64,000 nt of DNA from Dehalococcoidia bacterium. GTDB lineage: Bacteria; Chloroflexota; Dehalococcoidia; SZUA-161. The notes below the pieces were generated by a model. It saw only the letters and a program-made list of their open reading frames with translations. It did not search any database and was not told the origin of the DNA. A program made the translations under genes and the position numbers. Shown here piece after piece: positions 1 to 8,660 of this stretch; the stretch's first letter is position 1; each line of letters starts with the position of its first letter. The stretch spans positions 21,438-85,437 of the forward strand of contig JAUXAX010000004.1 of assembly GCA_030619685.1 (NCBI GenBank), read 5' to 3'.

Positions 1-2
1 AT

Positions 3-893
3 AAAGAAGTCCTGCCACTTATCGGCTCCAAAGAGGGTATCGGCCACGTTGCCCTGTGCTTCATCGACCCGGGAGATCTCGCCCTGATCACCGATCCCGG
101 CTACCCCGTCTACTCCATCGGAACCATGTTCGCCGGCGGCGAGTGCTACTTCTTGCCCCTTATTGAGGATAATGATTTCCTGCCTGACCTCGATCAAGTC
201 CCTGATGAGGTAGCGCAGAGAGCTAAACTGTTGTGGATAAACTACCCCAATAACCCCACAGCAGCAGTAGCCGATCTCGATTTCTTCGAGAAAGTTGTTG
301 CATTCGCCAAAAGACACGACCTGGCTGTTTGCCATGATGCCCCTTATACCGAGGTCGCCTTCGATGGCTATCGCCCGCCGAGCTTTCTCCAGGCACCGGG
401 GGCAAGGGATGTGGGAGTGGAATTTCACTCCCTGTCCAAGAGCTATAACATGACGGGGTGGCGGATCGGGATGGTTGTGGGCAATGAAGGGATAGTAGGT
501 GCCCTGATGAGGGTGAAGTCGAATCTCGACTCCGGTATACCGCAGGCAATCCAGTACGCTGCCATCGAGGCGCTTCTCGGAGACCAGGATTGTATCGCAG
601 AGCATAACGCTATCTATCAGCGAAGGCGCGATCTGGTAGTTAGAACTCTCGCCAAGATAGGGCTGAGGACAAAGCCCCCGATGGCCAGCCTCTACGTTTG
701 GGCCAGGATTCCCGAGGGGTATACCTCGCTTGATTTCTGCAGCAAGCTGCTAGATGAGGCCTCTGTAGTGGTCACACCAGGTAGTGGCTACGGCAAATAT
801 GGAGAAGGCTACATCCGCCTCTCTTTGACTACTCCCGACGATCGCCTCGAGGAGGGGCTATCCAGGATGGAAAGGTGGGGAGGCCATCTCTAA
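3..893 (+). CDS. dapL: LL-diaminopimelate aminotransferase, 5' end missing
   Basis: The reading frame is already open at base 3, so this gene starts before the window. The product is a PLP-dependent class I aminotransferase that converts tetrahydrodipicolinate directly to LL-diaminopimelate in lysine and peptidoglycan synthesis. The visible part opens with LIGSKEGIGH, typical of DapL, and continues with DPGYPVY and NYPNNPTAAV. The PLP lysine lies in SLSKSYNMTGWR (codon 438-440), and a C-terminal arginine motif, GYIRLSLTTPDDR, follows. About 296 codons are visible of a usual length near 390. The DapL route is common in Chloroflexota. A related aminotransferase of another specificity is possible, but the SKEGI motif argues for DapL. 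Confidence 0.85.
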   Translation, partial: KEVLPLIGSKEGIGHVALCFIDPGDLALITDPGYPVYSIGTMFAGGECYFLPLIEDNDFLPDLDQVPDEVAQRAKLLWINYPNNPTAAVADLDFFEKVVAFAKRHDLAVCHDAPYTEVAFDGYRPPSFLQAPGARDVGVEFHSLSKSYNMTGWRIGMVVGNEGIVGALMRVKSNLDSGIPQAIQYAAIEALLGDQDCIAEHNAIYQRRRDLVVRTLAKIGLRTKPPMASLYVWARIPEGYTSLDFCSKLLDEASVVVTPGSGYGKYGEGYIRLSLTTPDDRLEEGLSRMERWGGHL

Positions 894-905
894 AGGTACA
901 GAAGT

Positions 906-995
906 TGTCCAAAAACCTCACCTTCGGTAGTCGTGACTCCTGTCACGACGAGGAATCCGTTGCCACAAGAGTGGCAACGCTACCCTTTTTGGACA
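906..995. repeat. Cloverleaf-shaped nested inverted repeat
   Basis: An outer 10-bp perfect inverted repeat (906-915 with 986-995) encloses a 5-bp stem (926-930 with 980-984). Inside are two separate perfect hairpins: 8 bp at 930-937/942-949 with a 4-base loop, and 9 bp at 958-966/971-979 with a 4-base loop. Together they would fold as a three-way junction in either strand. It fills the dapL-hflX spacer. It could be a MITE or REP-like element or a structured RNA. No transposase is adjacent and I saw no second copy in the window. Confidence 0.7.
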
Positions 996-1029
996 GCCTG
1001 TACAGGAAGATTAAGAAGGGAGGAAACAG

Positions 1030-2178
1030 ATTAAGCGTGTAGCAGTTACAGCTCGTCCCCCGGTGGAAAAGGCTCTACTCGTTGGAGTCGAGATAAAGGG
1101 GGCGAGAAATGGCTGGTCTCTTGAGGGCTCGGTTGAAGAGTTGGGGCAACTGGCGCGCACGGCAGGTGCCGAGGTGGTGGGCTCAATGACGCAGCGGCTG
1201 CCGGCACCGACACCTGCCTACTACCTAGGTAAAGGGAAGCTCGAGGAACTGGCTTCGCTTAAAGGAAGAGTTGGCTACAATATAGTTATCTTCGATGATG
1301 ACCTCACCCCAGCCCAGCAGCGGAACTTGGAGCGCGTGCTTGCCGTCAAGGTAATCGACCGTACTGCACTCATCCTAGATATCTTCGCTCGCCGCGCACG
1401 TACCCATGAAGGTAGACTGCAGGTCGAGCTTGCTCAACAGGAATATCTTCTGCCCCGCCTAGCCGGACGCTGGCCTCACCTCGAACGCCTCGGAGGTGGC
1501 ATCGGCACCAGAGGCCCCGGGGAGACCCAGCTTGAGACTGACCGCCGCCTCATTCAGCGTAGGATCCAACGCCTGAAAGGGGAAATTGAGGCGATGAGGA
1601 AGCACCGCGCCCTGTATCGGCGTCGCCGCAGCGAGCGAGGCATCCCTGTCGTGGCACTGGTAGGCTACACCAACTCCGGAAAAAGCACCCTGCTCAACTC
1701 CTTGAGCAATGCTAATATACTGGTCGAGGACAAGCTTTTCGCTACACTCGATCCCACGACGCGCCGCCTCGTCCTTCCAGACAACAAACCAGTGCTGTTT
1801 ACCGATACCGTGGGCTTCATCCAGAAGCTGCCGCCAACCCTGGTCGCCGCCTTCAGGGCTACCCTGGAAGAACTGGCTGAAGCCGATCTGCTGCTACTCA
1901 TCGTAGATATCGCCAGCGAGACCGCCGCCCAGCAGTGCCATACTGTTGAGGATATGCTGGAAGATCTCAGCCTAGCTGACAAGCCAAAGCTTATCGCCCT
2001 CAATAAGATAGACCTGCTGGGAGGTGAGGTTAAACCAGGTGACGAGGAGGCAGTTGTCAGCTACATCGATCAGATTGGAACCAGAGTCAAGACCGCAGCC
2101 CTGATCTCCGCAGCCAAAGGCTGGGGGCTAAAGAGAATGCTCGAACTCGTTGCAGAGATATTGGACAACAAACGATAA
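1030..2178 (+). CDS. hflX: GTPase HflX
   Basis: Ribosome-associated GTPase of the HflX family, which splits stalled or stressed ribosomes. The N-terminal HflX domain contains TPAYYLGKGKLEEL and the glycine-rich GGGIGTRGPGETQLETDRR linker. The G domain follows, with GYTNSGKS (P-loop, near residue 212), DTVGF (G3) and NKID (G4). The first GTG is at 1063, but family similarity appears to begin earlier. A strong Shine-Dalgarno (AAGGGAGG, ending at 1023) sits six bases before an in-frame ATT at 1030, and a stop lies just upstream at 1012, so I place the start at ATT. If that is wrong, GTG 1063 gives 371 aa. galU follows after 13 bases, probably in the same transcript. Confidence 0.9.
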   Translation: MKRVAVTARPPVEKALLVGVEIKGARNGWSLEGSVEELGQLARTAGAEVVGSMTQRLPAPTPAYYLGKGKLEELASLKGRVGYNIVIFDDDLTPAQQRNLERVLAVKVIDRTALILDIFARRARTHEGRLQVELAQQEYLLPRLAGRWPHLERLGGGIGTRGPGETQLETDRRLIQRRIQRLKGEIEAMRKHRALYRRRRSERGIPVVALVGYTNSGKSTLLNSLSNANILVEDKLFATLDPTTRRLVLPDNKPVLFTDTVGFIQKLPPTLVAAFRATLEELAEADLLLLIVDIASETAAQQCHTVEDMLEDLSLADKPKLIALNKIDLLGGEVKPGDEEAVVSYIDQIGTRVKTAALISAAKGWGLKRMLELVAEILDNKR

Positions 2179-2191
2179 CCCGGGAGGGCTG

Positions 2192-3061
2192 ATGAAGATT
2201 CGCAAGGCAGTAGTAACCGCTGCTGGCTGGGGAACAAGGTTCCTGCCAGCGACCAAGTCGCAGCCCAAGGAGATGCTGCCCCTGGTGGATAAGCCTATAA
2301 TCCAGTATGTGATAGAGGAAGCTGTTGCCTCAGGCATGGAGCAAATTATTATCGTCACTGCGCTTGGTAAACACAGCATCGAAAACCACTTCGATCGCTC
2401 TTTTGAACTTGAGCACGCTCTGAGGCAAAAGGGAGATGAGAAGCTTCTTCGAGAGGTGCAGCGGATATCAGAGCTTGCCAGTATTTGCTACATACGGCAG
2501 AAAGAGCAGCTCGGTTTGGGACATGCTGTCTCGATAACACAGGACCTCGTCGGCGATGAACCCTTCGCTCTCTTTCTCCCAGACGATATCATCGAAGCTG
2601 AAGAGCCAGCTATGAAGCAGATGCTCCAAGTACATGATCGCTATGGGCGTAGTGTCATCGCTGTCGAGACCGTACCACCCGAGAACACCACCGCTTACGG
2701 TATTATCTCACCAAAGCAAGTGGAAGAGCGGGTATATCAAGTATTAGGCCTCGTGGAGAAGCCAGAGCCTGAGGAGGCTCCGTCCAATCTAGGCATAGTT
2801 GGCAGATATATTCTTACGCCAGAGATATTCAGTCTGTTGAAGGAGATGCCTCCAGGGAAAGGTGGGGAAATCCAGCTTACCGATGGCCTGCGACTGCTGC
2901 TGGAGCAACAAGAAATATACGCCTATCGGTTCCAGGGAACACGCCATGACACAGGCACCCCATTGGGCTTCCTGAAGGCATCGGTGGAACTTGCTTTGCA
3001 CTGCCCCGATCTTGGGTCTGAGTTCAAGGAATACTTGCGTAAGTTGAACTTGCCCGACTAG
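2192..3061 (+). CDS. galU: UTP--glucose-1-phosphate uridylyltransferase
   Basis: Makes UDP-glucose from UTP and glucose-1-phosphate in the cytoplasm, for cell-envelope glycans and possibly as donor for the trehalose synthase at 16 kb. The 289-aa product has the nucleotidyltransferase signature AAGWGTRFLPATKSQPKEML at its N-terminus, then the GLGHAV and FLPDDI motifs and VEKP near residue 190, all normal for GalU. The start at 2192 is fixed by GGGAGG nine bases upstream. An in-frame ATG at 2150 lies inside hflX and lacks a ribosome site. Length is normal for the family (about 290 aa). Confidence 0.93.
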   Translation: MKIRKAVVTAAGWGTRFLPATKSQPKEMLPLVDKPIIQYVIEEAVASGMEQIIIVTALGKHSIENHFDRSFELEHALRQKGDEKLLREVQRISELASICYIRQKEQLGLGHAVSITQDLVGDEPFALFLPDDIIEAEEPAMKQMLQVHDRYGRSVIAVETVPPENTTAYGIISPKQVEERVYQVLGLVEKPEPEEAPSNLGIVGRYILTPEIFSLLKEMPPGKGGEIQLTDGLRLLLEQQEIYAYRFQGTRHDTGTPLGFLKASVELALHCPDLGSEFKEYLRKLNLPD

Positions 3062-3401
3062 GTTCAGTTTTCATTGCCGCCGTTTTGAGTTCGGGGCAGC
3101 TGCTAGTCTTAGGACACCCTTCATACAACCGATCCCTCACTCCCCACCAACACCCCAAGAAGCAAAGCCAGGCTAATCCTCACCAAAGCATGAGAGCCTC
3201 ACCGCAGGTTTGGACAGCTTGAGAGGTAAAGTAAAGGAATATTAATTAACGTTATATTGACTTTCATGTGGAGGTAATCTACGATTACTACCAGCACAGC
3301 AGTTTCAGTACGATAGTTCAGTTTAACAGCACACCAGTGAGACAAAAGCGCTGTGCTGTGCTATCGGGCTATCTGTTTTCCTCTTCGGCCGAAAGCCAAC
3401 C
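3062..3401 (+). other. Intergenic region with one candidate promoter
   Basis: No coding sequence is supported here. A sigma-70-like promoter is visible, TTGACT at 3257-3262 and TACGAT at 3280-3285 with a 17-base spacer, directed at the membrane protein starting at 3402. It would leave a leader of about 110 bases. The rest contains no hairpin, repeat or small gene I can support. Confidence 0.4.
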
Positions 3402-3743
3402 ATGTTGAACAAGTCTCTGCTAACGCGCAGACAACTGAATCCAGTGAGGATAGCCCGCTTCCTGGCGATTGCCTGGGTTATCCTATCTCTGGCTGACGCC
3501 ACCGTTACCTACGCCTGCCTTAAGAGTACCGACAATATCGAAGGCAACCCTTTCGCCAGAGCCTTGCTATCGCAGAATGAGGCATTGTTCTACGGAGCAA
3601 AGCTTGTAGTTACCATAGGCATAGGGCTAGGATTCTGGTGGCTGGCAACCAGGACCACGTACCTGAAGGTAATGATCGGTTGCCAGATACTGCTGATAGT
3701 GATGTTTGCCGTTGTACTGGGCAACAATGTGCTGCATCTCTAG
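3402..3743 (+). CDS. DUF5658-like small membrane protein
   Basis: A 113-aa integral membrane protein of unknown function. Three hydrophobic segments are visible, near residues 18-40, 62-80 and 87-108. The DATVTYACLK segment after the first helix, followed by EGNP, resembles the D...T.....E-NP pattern of DUF5658 proteins. The ATG at 3402 has only a weak purine stretch (GAAAG) upstream. It stands alone between galU and an ABC exporter, on the same strand as both. The family link is by pattern only, and no role can be assigned. Confidence 0.65.
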   Translation: MLNKSLLTRRQLNPVRIARFLAIAWVILSLADATVTYACLKSTDNIEGNPFARALLSQNEALFYGAKLVVTIGIGLGFWWLATRTTYLKVMIGCQILLIVMFAVVLGNNVLHL

Positions 3744-3912
3744 GTCGGCGCTGGAACCGTCTGAGAGCTGTTCACTCTTGAAAACATCCAGTAGACTGTC
3801 GCCCTCCTCATCCTCCTAAGGTTGCTCCGCCTGTGGTGGGGCTGCCACCGGTTCTGGCCCAACCAGACTTTGCCGCCAGGCAGAAGGAACGGAACACCAA
3901 ACCGCCACCCCT

Positions 3913-3940
3913 TTGCCGCTACGAACGGAAAGTGTATAAT
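3913..3940 (+). promoter_or_regulatory. Sigma-70-type promoter for the first ABC exporter
   Basis: TTGCCG at 3913-3918 and a perfect TATAAT at 3935-3940 are separated by 16 bases. Transcription would begin near 3947, about 85 bases before the ATPase start at 4031. Confidence 0.6.
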
Positions 3941-4030
3941 CTGGAATTGGAAGGGCGCATGCTAGCGCACAGCGACTCAGGAGCTTGTGCAAAGCCGTTG
4001 GCGCATGCGATCAGGCGATGGAGGATCACT

Positions 4031-5047
4031 ATGAGCATCATAGAAACTAGCCAACTAACCAAGGTTTTCCCCGGCGGCATCAGGGCGGTTGACGGCATCG
4101 ATTTTGAGGTCAAAGCAGGCGAGATCTTTGGATTCCTGGGCCCAAACGGCGCCGGCAAGACCACCACCATCAAGATGCTGAACACACTTATCCAACCCAC
4201 CTCAGGAACTGCAATGGTAGCTGGCTTCAATGTCGTAAAGAACCCAGCCGAGGTGCGCAAGCGCATCGGCTACGTGGCGCAGGACGTGGGAGTAGATGAG
4301 TACGCCACTGGACGCGAAAACCTGACGCTGTATGGCCACTTCTACCGGCTGGATGGCCCCACCATCAAGCAACGGGTGAGGGAGATATTCGAACTGGTTG
4401 ACCTAACCGGCTACGAGGACAAGAGAGTGTCGACGTACTCTGGAGGTATGCGCAAGCGGCTCGATATCGCCATGGGGCTTATCCACCGGCCCGAGGTGAT
4501 GTTTCTGGACGAGCCAACGGCAGGTCTTGACCCGCAGACCAGAACTCACGTCTGGGACCATATCCAAAACCTGGCCAAGGCTATGGGCGTGACAATATTC
4601 CTGACGACGCACTACATGGAGGAGGCCGACCACCTAGCCGACCGAATCGCCATCATAGACCTGGGCAAGATAATCGCCATGGGCACCCCTGCCGAACTGA
4701 AGCGGTCCATAAGTGGCGATGTGGTTACCCTCTCACCCTACGAAACCGGAGCCGAGGAATGCCAGGAATTCATCAGACGTACTCAGTCAGCCCTGTCCGG
4801 CAAGCCATTCGTCCTTGGAACGCAGGCAACCGATAGCGAACTAGCGGTTTATGTAAACAAGGGCGAGTCAGCAGCACCCAAGATAATGCGCCTTCTTGCC
4901 AGCGAGGGCATCGAGGTCGAGTCATTATCCGTGTCCCGGCCGTCACTGGACGATGTGTTTCTCAAGTTCACCGGCCGCACCATCCGCGCTCAGGAGGGAA
5001 CGGCTACCACCTATGCCCAGATGAAACGAAGGCGTGACAGGAGATAG
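4031..5047 (+). CDS. ABC transporter ATP-binding protein, DrrA-type
   Basis: Cytoplasmic ATPase subunit (338 aa) of a two-gene exporter related to daunorubicin-resistance transporters. Visible motifs are Walker A GPNGAGKTTT near residue 40, signature YSGGMRKRLD, Walker B VMFLDEPTAGLDP and the TTHYMEEAD switch. A C-terminal extension of about 100 residues is typical of DrrA. The start at 4031 has GGAGGA five bases upstream; the frame is open further 5' but without a ribosome site. The permease begins two bases after the stop, so the two are co-translated. The substrate (drug, lipid or glycolipid) cannot be read from sequence. Confidence 0.9.
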   Translation: MSIIETSQLTKVFPGGIRAVDGIDFEVKAGEIFGFLGPNGAGKTTTIKMLNTLIQPTSGTAMVAGFNVVKNPAEVRKRIGYVAQDVGVDEYATGRENLTLYGHFYRLDGPTIKQRVREIFELVDLTGYEDKRVSTYSGGMRKRLDIAMGLIHRPEVMFLDEPTAGLDPQTRTHVWDHIQNLAKAMGVTIFLTTHYMEEADHLADRIAIIDLGKIIAMGTPAELKRSISGDVVTLSPYETGAEECQEFIRRTQSALSGKPFVLGTQATDSELAVYVNKGESAAPKIMRLLASEGIEVESLSVSRPSLDDVFLKFTGRTIRAQEGTATTYAQMKRRRDRR

Positions 5048-5049
5048 CG

Positions 5050-5829
5050 ATGAATTTTTTGAGCGATATCCGGTATCAGGTTCTACGTCACCTCAGGACA
5101 CTGTTTCGCATCCGGGTATGGATATTCATCAGCCTTGTCCAGCCCATAATATGGCTGGTTCTCTTCACCCAGGTCTTCGATTCGCTGGGGGCTTCATTTG
5201 CTCAGCTGCCCGGACTGGAGAACGCTAGCTATCTCCAATTCTTCGCCCCCGGCGTGGTGGTGATGACAGTGCTTTTCGGCTCGGCGTGGGCGGGCATGGG
5301 CCTGCTACAAGATATAGATATGGGAATACTATCCAAGATGCTGGCCACACCGGTCACCCGGCTCTCAATCATAACAAGCAGGGTCATCGCATCTATGGTG
5401 ATGCTCGTCATTCAAGCGCTGATAATCTTCACAATCGCAGTTATCATGGGGGTGAACATAGCAACCGACGTGCCCGGCGTGCTGTTCTCCATAGTCCTCA
5501 TCTGTCTGCTCGGCCTGGGATTCGCCGCCTTCTCCAACGGACTAGCGCTCCTTTTCAAACGGCCGGAACCGCTGATGGGCGTCATCAACTTTGTTGCACT
5601 GCCCACAGTTTTCCTCTCGTCAACCATGATGCCCTCTGACCTGTTGCCGGGCTGGCTCGATACAGTAAGGCATTTCAACCCCGTGGACTATGCTGTCGTC
5701 GGCGTGCGCGACCTCGTTCTATATGGATACGTATGGTCCGACCTATGGCGCTCTGTTTTGGTGTTAGCCGCCTGGGCCGCAGCGGGCATAACCTTCGGCA
5801 CACTGATGTTTCGCGCCAGGGCAGAATAG
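5050..5829 (+). CDS. ABC-2 type permease, DrrB-type
   Basis: Membrane partner (259 aa) of the ATPase at 4031. It has about six hydrophobic segments of the ABC-2 fold and the GASFAQLPG loop before FFAPGVVVMTVLFGSAWAGM, a pattern usual in DrrB permeases. A proline-containing segment follows (LPTVFLSSTMMPSDLLPGWL). AGGAGA seven bases upstream supports the ATG at 5050, which is nearly contiguous with the ATPase stop. The pair should form a 2+2 exporter in the cytoplasmic membrane. A second, unrelated ABC-2 pair lies at 51.5-53.4 kb. Confidence 0.88.
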   Translation: MNFLSDIRYQVLRHLRTLFRIRVWIFISLVQPIIWLVLFTQVFDSLGASFAQLPGLENASYLQFFAPGVVVMTVLFGSAWAGMGLLQDIDMGILSKMLATPVTRLSIITSRVIASMVMLVIQALIIFTIAVIMGVNIATDVPGVLFSIVLICLLGLGFAAFSNGLALLFKRPEPLMGVINFVALPTVFLSSTMMPSDLLPGWLDTVRHFNPVDYAVVGVRDLVLYGYVWSDLWRSVLVLAAWAAAGITFGTLMFRARAE

Positions 5830-5931
5830 ACAGCCCTACAAACCAGCCGCAAAGGCCCGCTGGGATGGGGAGCTTCTACACAGAATAACGTCTGGAACCG
5901 ACCCGGTGGCCCGACGGATGGATGTAAAGAC

Positions 5932-6681
5932 ATGTCATCAACGCCTTTACTAAAAGCGCTAGCCAAGGCCGGTGTTGGCCCTCGAAGACAGTTAGCTGAT
6001 GCCATACGCCAGGGCAGAGTAGAAGTGAACGGGAGAGTAGTGGAAGACTTCCGCTTCCCGCTGAATGTGGAGACTGATCACGTCTCAATAGACAAGCAAC
6101 CGGTTGACCTTAAGCCAAAGAAAGCGGTATATCTGCTAATCAACAAGCCCAAGGGCATTGTATCTACCACTAGCGATGAGAGAGGGCGCAGGACGGTCCT
6201 CGACATCCTGCCCGAAAATTACCGCCACCTGCGGTTACACCCCGTGGGACGTCTGGACAAAGGCAGCACAGGCCTTTTGCTGCTGACCAATGACGGTGAA
6301 CTCACCCATCGGCTTACTCACCCCAGCTTCGAGCACGAGAAGGAGTATCTGGTCTCCATTAACACAAGGCTACAGGCAAGCGAAAAACGCAGGCTGGAGC
6401 AAGGCGTTGAGCTCCAGGACGGCATTACCCACCGTGCCCTAGTCAAGGAAGTGCAAGCTAAACCGTTTAGCTACAGCGTAACAATACACGAGGGTAGAAA
6501 GCGGCAGGTGCGCCGCATGTTCGAGTATCTTGGCCACCGCGTCATGGCCCTTAAGCGAGTGCGTATGGGAAGTATCGAACTGGGCGACCTTCGAGACGGT
6601 GAGATACGCGAGCTCAGCGCACAGGAGGTGCAGGCGCTGCTAATGGACAGGACCGACCACGCGAAATCCGCCTCTCTTTGA
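5932..6681 (+). CDS. rRNA pseudouridine synthase, RsuA/RluB family
   Basis: Isomerises a uridine in ribosomal RNA to pseudouridine. The 249-aa product has an N-terminal S4 RNA-binding domain (residues about 1-55, LAKAGVGPRRQLADAIRQG), then the catalytic domain. The active-site aspartate is in GRLDKGSTGLLLLTNDGEL near residue 107. KGIVSTTSDE and HEGRKRQVRRM are further family motifs. Length is normal. Whether the target is 23S (RluB-like) or 16S (RsuA-like) rRNA cannot be settled without alignment; the small-subunit-like length does not decide it. It follows the ABC exporter on the same strand by about 100 bases. Confidence 0.9.
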   Translation: MSSTPLLKALAKAGVGPRRQLADAIRQGRVEVNGRVVEDFRFPLNVETDHVSIDKQPVDLKPKKAVYLLINKPKGIVSTTSDERGRRTVLDILPENYRHLRLHPVGRLDKGSTGLLLLTNDGELTHRLTHPSFEHEKEYLVSINTRLQASEKRRLEQGVELQDGITHRALVKEVQAKPFSYSVTIHEGRKRQVRRMFEYLGHRVMALKRVRMGSIELGDLRDGEIRELSAQEVQALLMDRTDHAKSASL

Positions 6682-6831
6682 CGGGACGAATACAATCGAA
6701 GTGTTTCCCTTCGCCGACAAGATAGCTGACCTACCTAGAGCCAACTCATTGTTCAGAAATGAGAGGAGCCAAGAAGCGATCCAAGCCCAGGGGGTTGATT
6801 TAGGCTGGCGGTTCCAGCTAAAATATAAACC

Positions 6832-7236
6832 ATGAAGCGAAGTTATACTACCCTAATCCTGTTGGTATTGGGGCTGCTCGCCTTTTCTGCTTGCACTGAC
6901 TCTGTAGCCAGCCCTACCCCAACACCCACAGCGACAGCCACCCCGACACCCACGCCGACTCCAACAGATACAGTCTCCTCATGCTATGCTGACTTCTTCG
7001 CTGAGCCTACCGAGTGTGAAGGGCCTACTTGGGTACAATTTACCGACCAGTCAACGGGCGAGATAACCAACTGGGAGTGGGACTTCGGGGATGGTGAGAC
7101 CAGCACCGAGCGAGACCCCAGGCACTACTACAGTAGTGATGGCTCCTATTCAGTGACTCTCATCATCACCGGGCCCGACTGTGAGGATAGGCTGACCAGG
7201 GACAACTATATCGAAGTCACTGGGTGCAGAACCTGA
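6832..7236 (+). CDS. PKD-domain lipoprotein with Thr/Pro linker
   Basis: Secreted 134-aa lipoprotein. Residues 1-20 form a lipoprotein signal peptide ending in the lipobox LAFSAC, so Cys21 should be lipidated. A repetitive linker of alternating Thr and Pro (residues about 28-45) tethers one PKD domain, recognised by WEWDFGDGETSTERDPRHYY and YSVTLIITG. Four cysteines in the mature part may form disulfides. The PKD fold mediates protein or polysaccharide contacts outside the cell. A TATAAA box lies only a few bases before the ATG, so the transcript may be nearly leaderless. Confidence 0.85.
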   Translation: MKRSYTTLILLVLGLLAFSACTDSVASPTPTPTATATPTPTPTPTDTVSSCYADFFAEPTECEGPTWVQFTDQSTGEITNWEWDFGDGETSTERDPRHYYSSDGSYSVTLIITGPDCEDRLTRDNYIEVTGCRT

Positions 7237-7368
7237 TAAGGATAAACAGGCGCCGGTGCGGCGCCAGTGCGAATGGGCACTTCTACATCTTCCTATTGTC
7301 GCAGCCTTCAGAGTGGAGCTCGCCGCACTCTTTAAGGCGGCTGTAGCTCGTCTCCGGTTTTCGTCACT

Positions 7369-8046
7369 TCAGGCCTCTTCCTCATGCCCACTGGGGGATT
7401 GACCCTGAGCCTCTCCGCTCGCTGCACCTGTTTCCATATGTGCAGCCCCATCCCCCTCACCTGACGAATCAGGTGCTCCAACACCCAATATCCGAGATAG
7501 CTTTCTGGTGAATCCTTTCCGTGACCGGCGTTTGGCCTCCAACTCTGTGAGAGCCTCCTGCTCACGGACAAGGGCCTCCGTCGCTTCGCTATGGTACTGC
7601 CGTATCTGTCCTGCTTGCTGCTCAATTCTCCGCTCCAGGCGAAGCTGATATTCCCTGTTCTCCAGTACCAATCTCCTTCTTTCTAAGGCCCTTTCCACCT
7701 TCATTATGAGGTCATCCATGTTAAAGGGTTTGGGCAGGTAGTCATATGCTCCCACCTTCATAGCTTCCACAGCCGTCTCCAGATCAGCCACCGCAGTTAG
7801 CATGACCACGCAGGTATCAGGATGATCAGTAACCATCTTGGGCAGCGCCTCCATCCCCGACAGCCCCGGCATCTTGATATCCATAAGCACCAAGTCGAAA
7901 TCCTGCATGAACGCTTTCCACAGAGCCTCTCTGCCATTGACTGCGACTACACAATTGTAGCCTTCTGATTCCAACTTGCGGCAAAGGATGTCCCTGATAG
8001 ACCCCTCGTCATCGACTATCAATATCATTCCCCTGGCTTCTTCCAA
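7369..8046 (-). CDS. Response regulator with C-terminal coiled coil
   Basis: A CheY-like receiver domain (residues about 7-125) carries the acidic pair in LIVDDEGS, the phosphoacceptor aspartate in LVLMDIKMPG, the threonine in VMLTA and the lysine in DYLPKPF. A long charged helix (about 125-180) follows, then a low-complexity Gly/Ser/Glu tail with no DNA-binding domain. It probably signals through protein contacts. No histidine kinase is next to it. The start drawn is TTG at 8046; the ATG at 8028 (MILIVDDE) is an equally good choice and matches where receiver domains usually begin. Confidence 0.85.
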   Translation of the reverse strand: MEEARGMILIVDDEGSIRDILCRKLESEGYNCVVAVNGREALWKAFMQDFDLVLMDIKMPGLSGMEALPKMVTDHPDTCVVMLTAVADLETAVEAMKVGAYDYLPKPFNMDDLIMKVERALERRRLVLENREYQLRLERRIEQQAGQIRQYHSEATEALVREQEALTELEAKRRSRKGFTRKLSRILGVGAPDSSGEGDGAAHMETGAASGEAQGQSPSGHEEEA

Positions 8047-8190
8047 CTTACAACCCCCGAGTGTGGATTAGGTAAGGCGAGGATTTACTTCGCATCAACC
8101 TGGCTCTTCTCGATGTCTCGTTTCCTTTCGTGGAATAGAAGTCTGTCTCTGATGGTCGGATCGGCGCTTCTCTATCCTTGGCGTCAGTCT

Positions 8191-8394
8191 TTAAGTGGTA
8201 AGTGGATTCTCCAGAAAACGGAGAACGTCCTCGCGTCGATATCTCCTGTCACCTCGGGAGCCAACGCGATAGAACTTTAGCTTTCCTTTGTCGCTCCAAC
8301 GCTTTATGGTGCAGATGCTGACCTGCAAGAAATCTGCTACCTGACGAGTAGTCAGCATCACTTCTAACGTAGACTCCTTAACAATTTGCCTCAC
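8191..8394 (-). CDS. Excisionase/MerR-like HTH DNA-binding protein
   Basis: A 67-aa protein made of one winged helix-turn-helix of the excisionase (helix_turn_helix_17) type: LTTRQVADFLQVSICTIKRW followed by GKLKFYRVGSRGDRRYRRED. Such small proteins bind DNA as recombination directionality factors or simple regulators. No integrase is present nearby, so a regulatory role, perhaps on the adjacent response regulator, is more likely. The start drawn is GTG at 8394. An internal GTG-ATG pair 12 codons on, preceded by AAGGAG, would give a 55-aa protein starting MLTTRQ. Confidence 0.75.
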   Translation of the reverse strand: MRQIVKESTLEVMLTTRQVADFLQVSICTIKRWSDKGKLKFYRVGSRGDRRYRREDVLRFLENPLTT

Positions 8395-8660
8395 AACTCA
8401 GTCCCTACATCGACGGCGACATACTGGCGTCGATACCACCCTAGTCAGACATTAGCACACCATCTGTAAGGTACACAATAGTACTTGTTGGCAATTGTTG
8501 ATAGGAAAATAGTCTGACAACCGCTCAGGGGGGAAGGGTACGGCAATCGCTGGGAGGAAGAAGTCGCCGAAATGGGGTACCAGCTCCTTCGGTGCCACAA
8601 TCTTCGCCCAGACAAGCCGCACTATAGACTAAATCGAGGAAGAATCTTCCCACACGCTCA

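Noticed and set aside
3833..4030. N-terminal extension of the first ABC ATPase
   Set aside because: The frame is open, but the promoter at 3913-3940 and the ribosome site at 4020 place the start at 4031.
8191..8394. Prophage or integrated element marked by the excisionase-like gene
   Set aside because: No integrase, attachment duplication or phage genes are nearby. The fold is also common in ordinary regulators.
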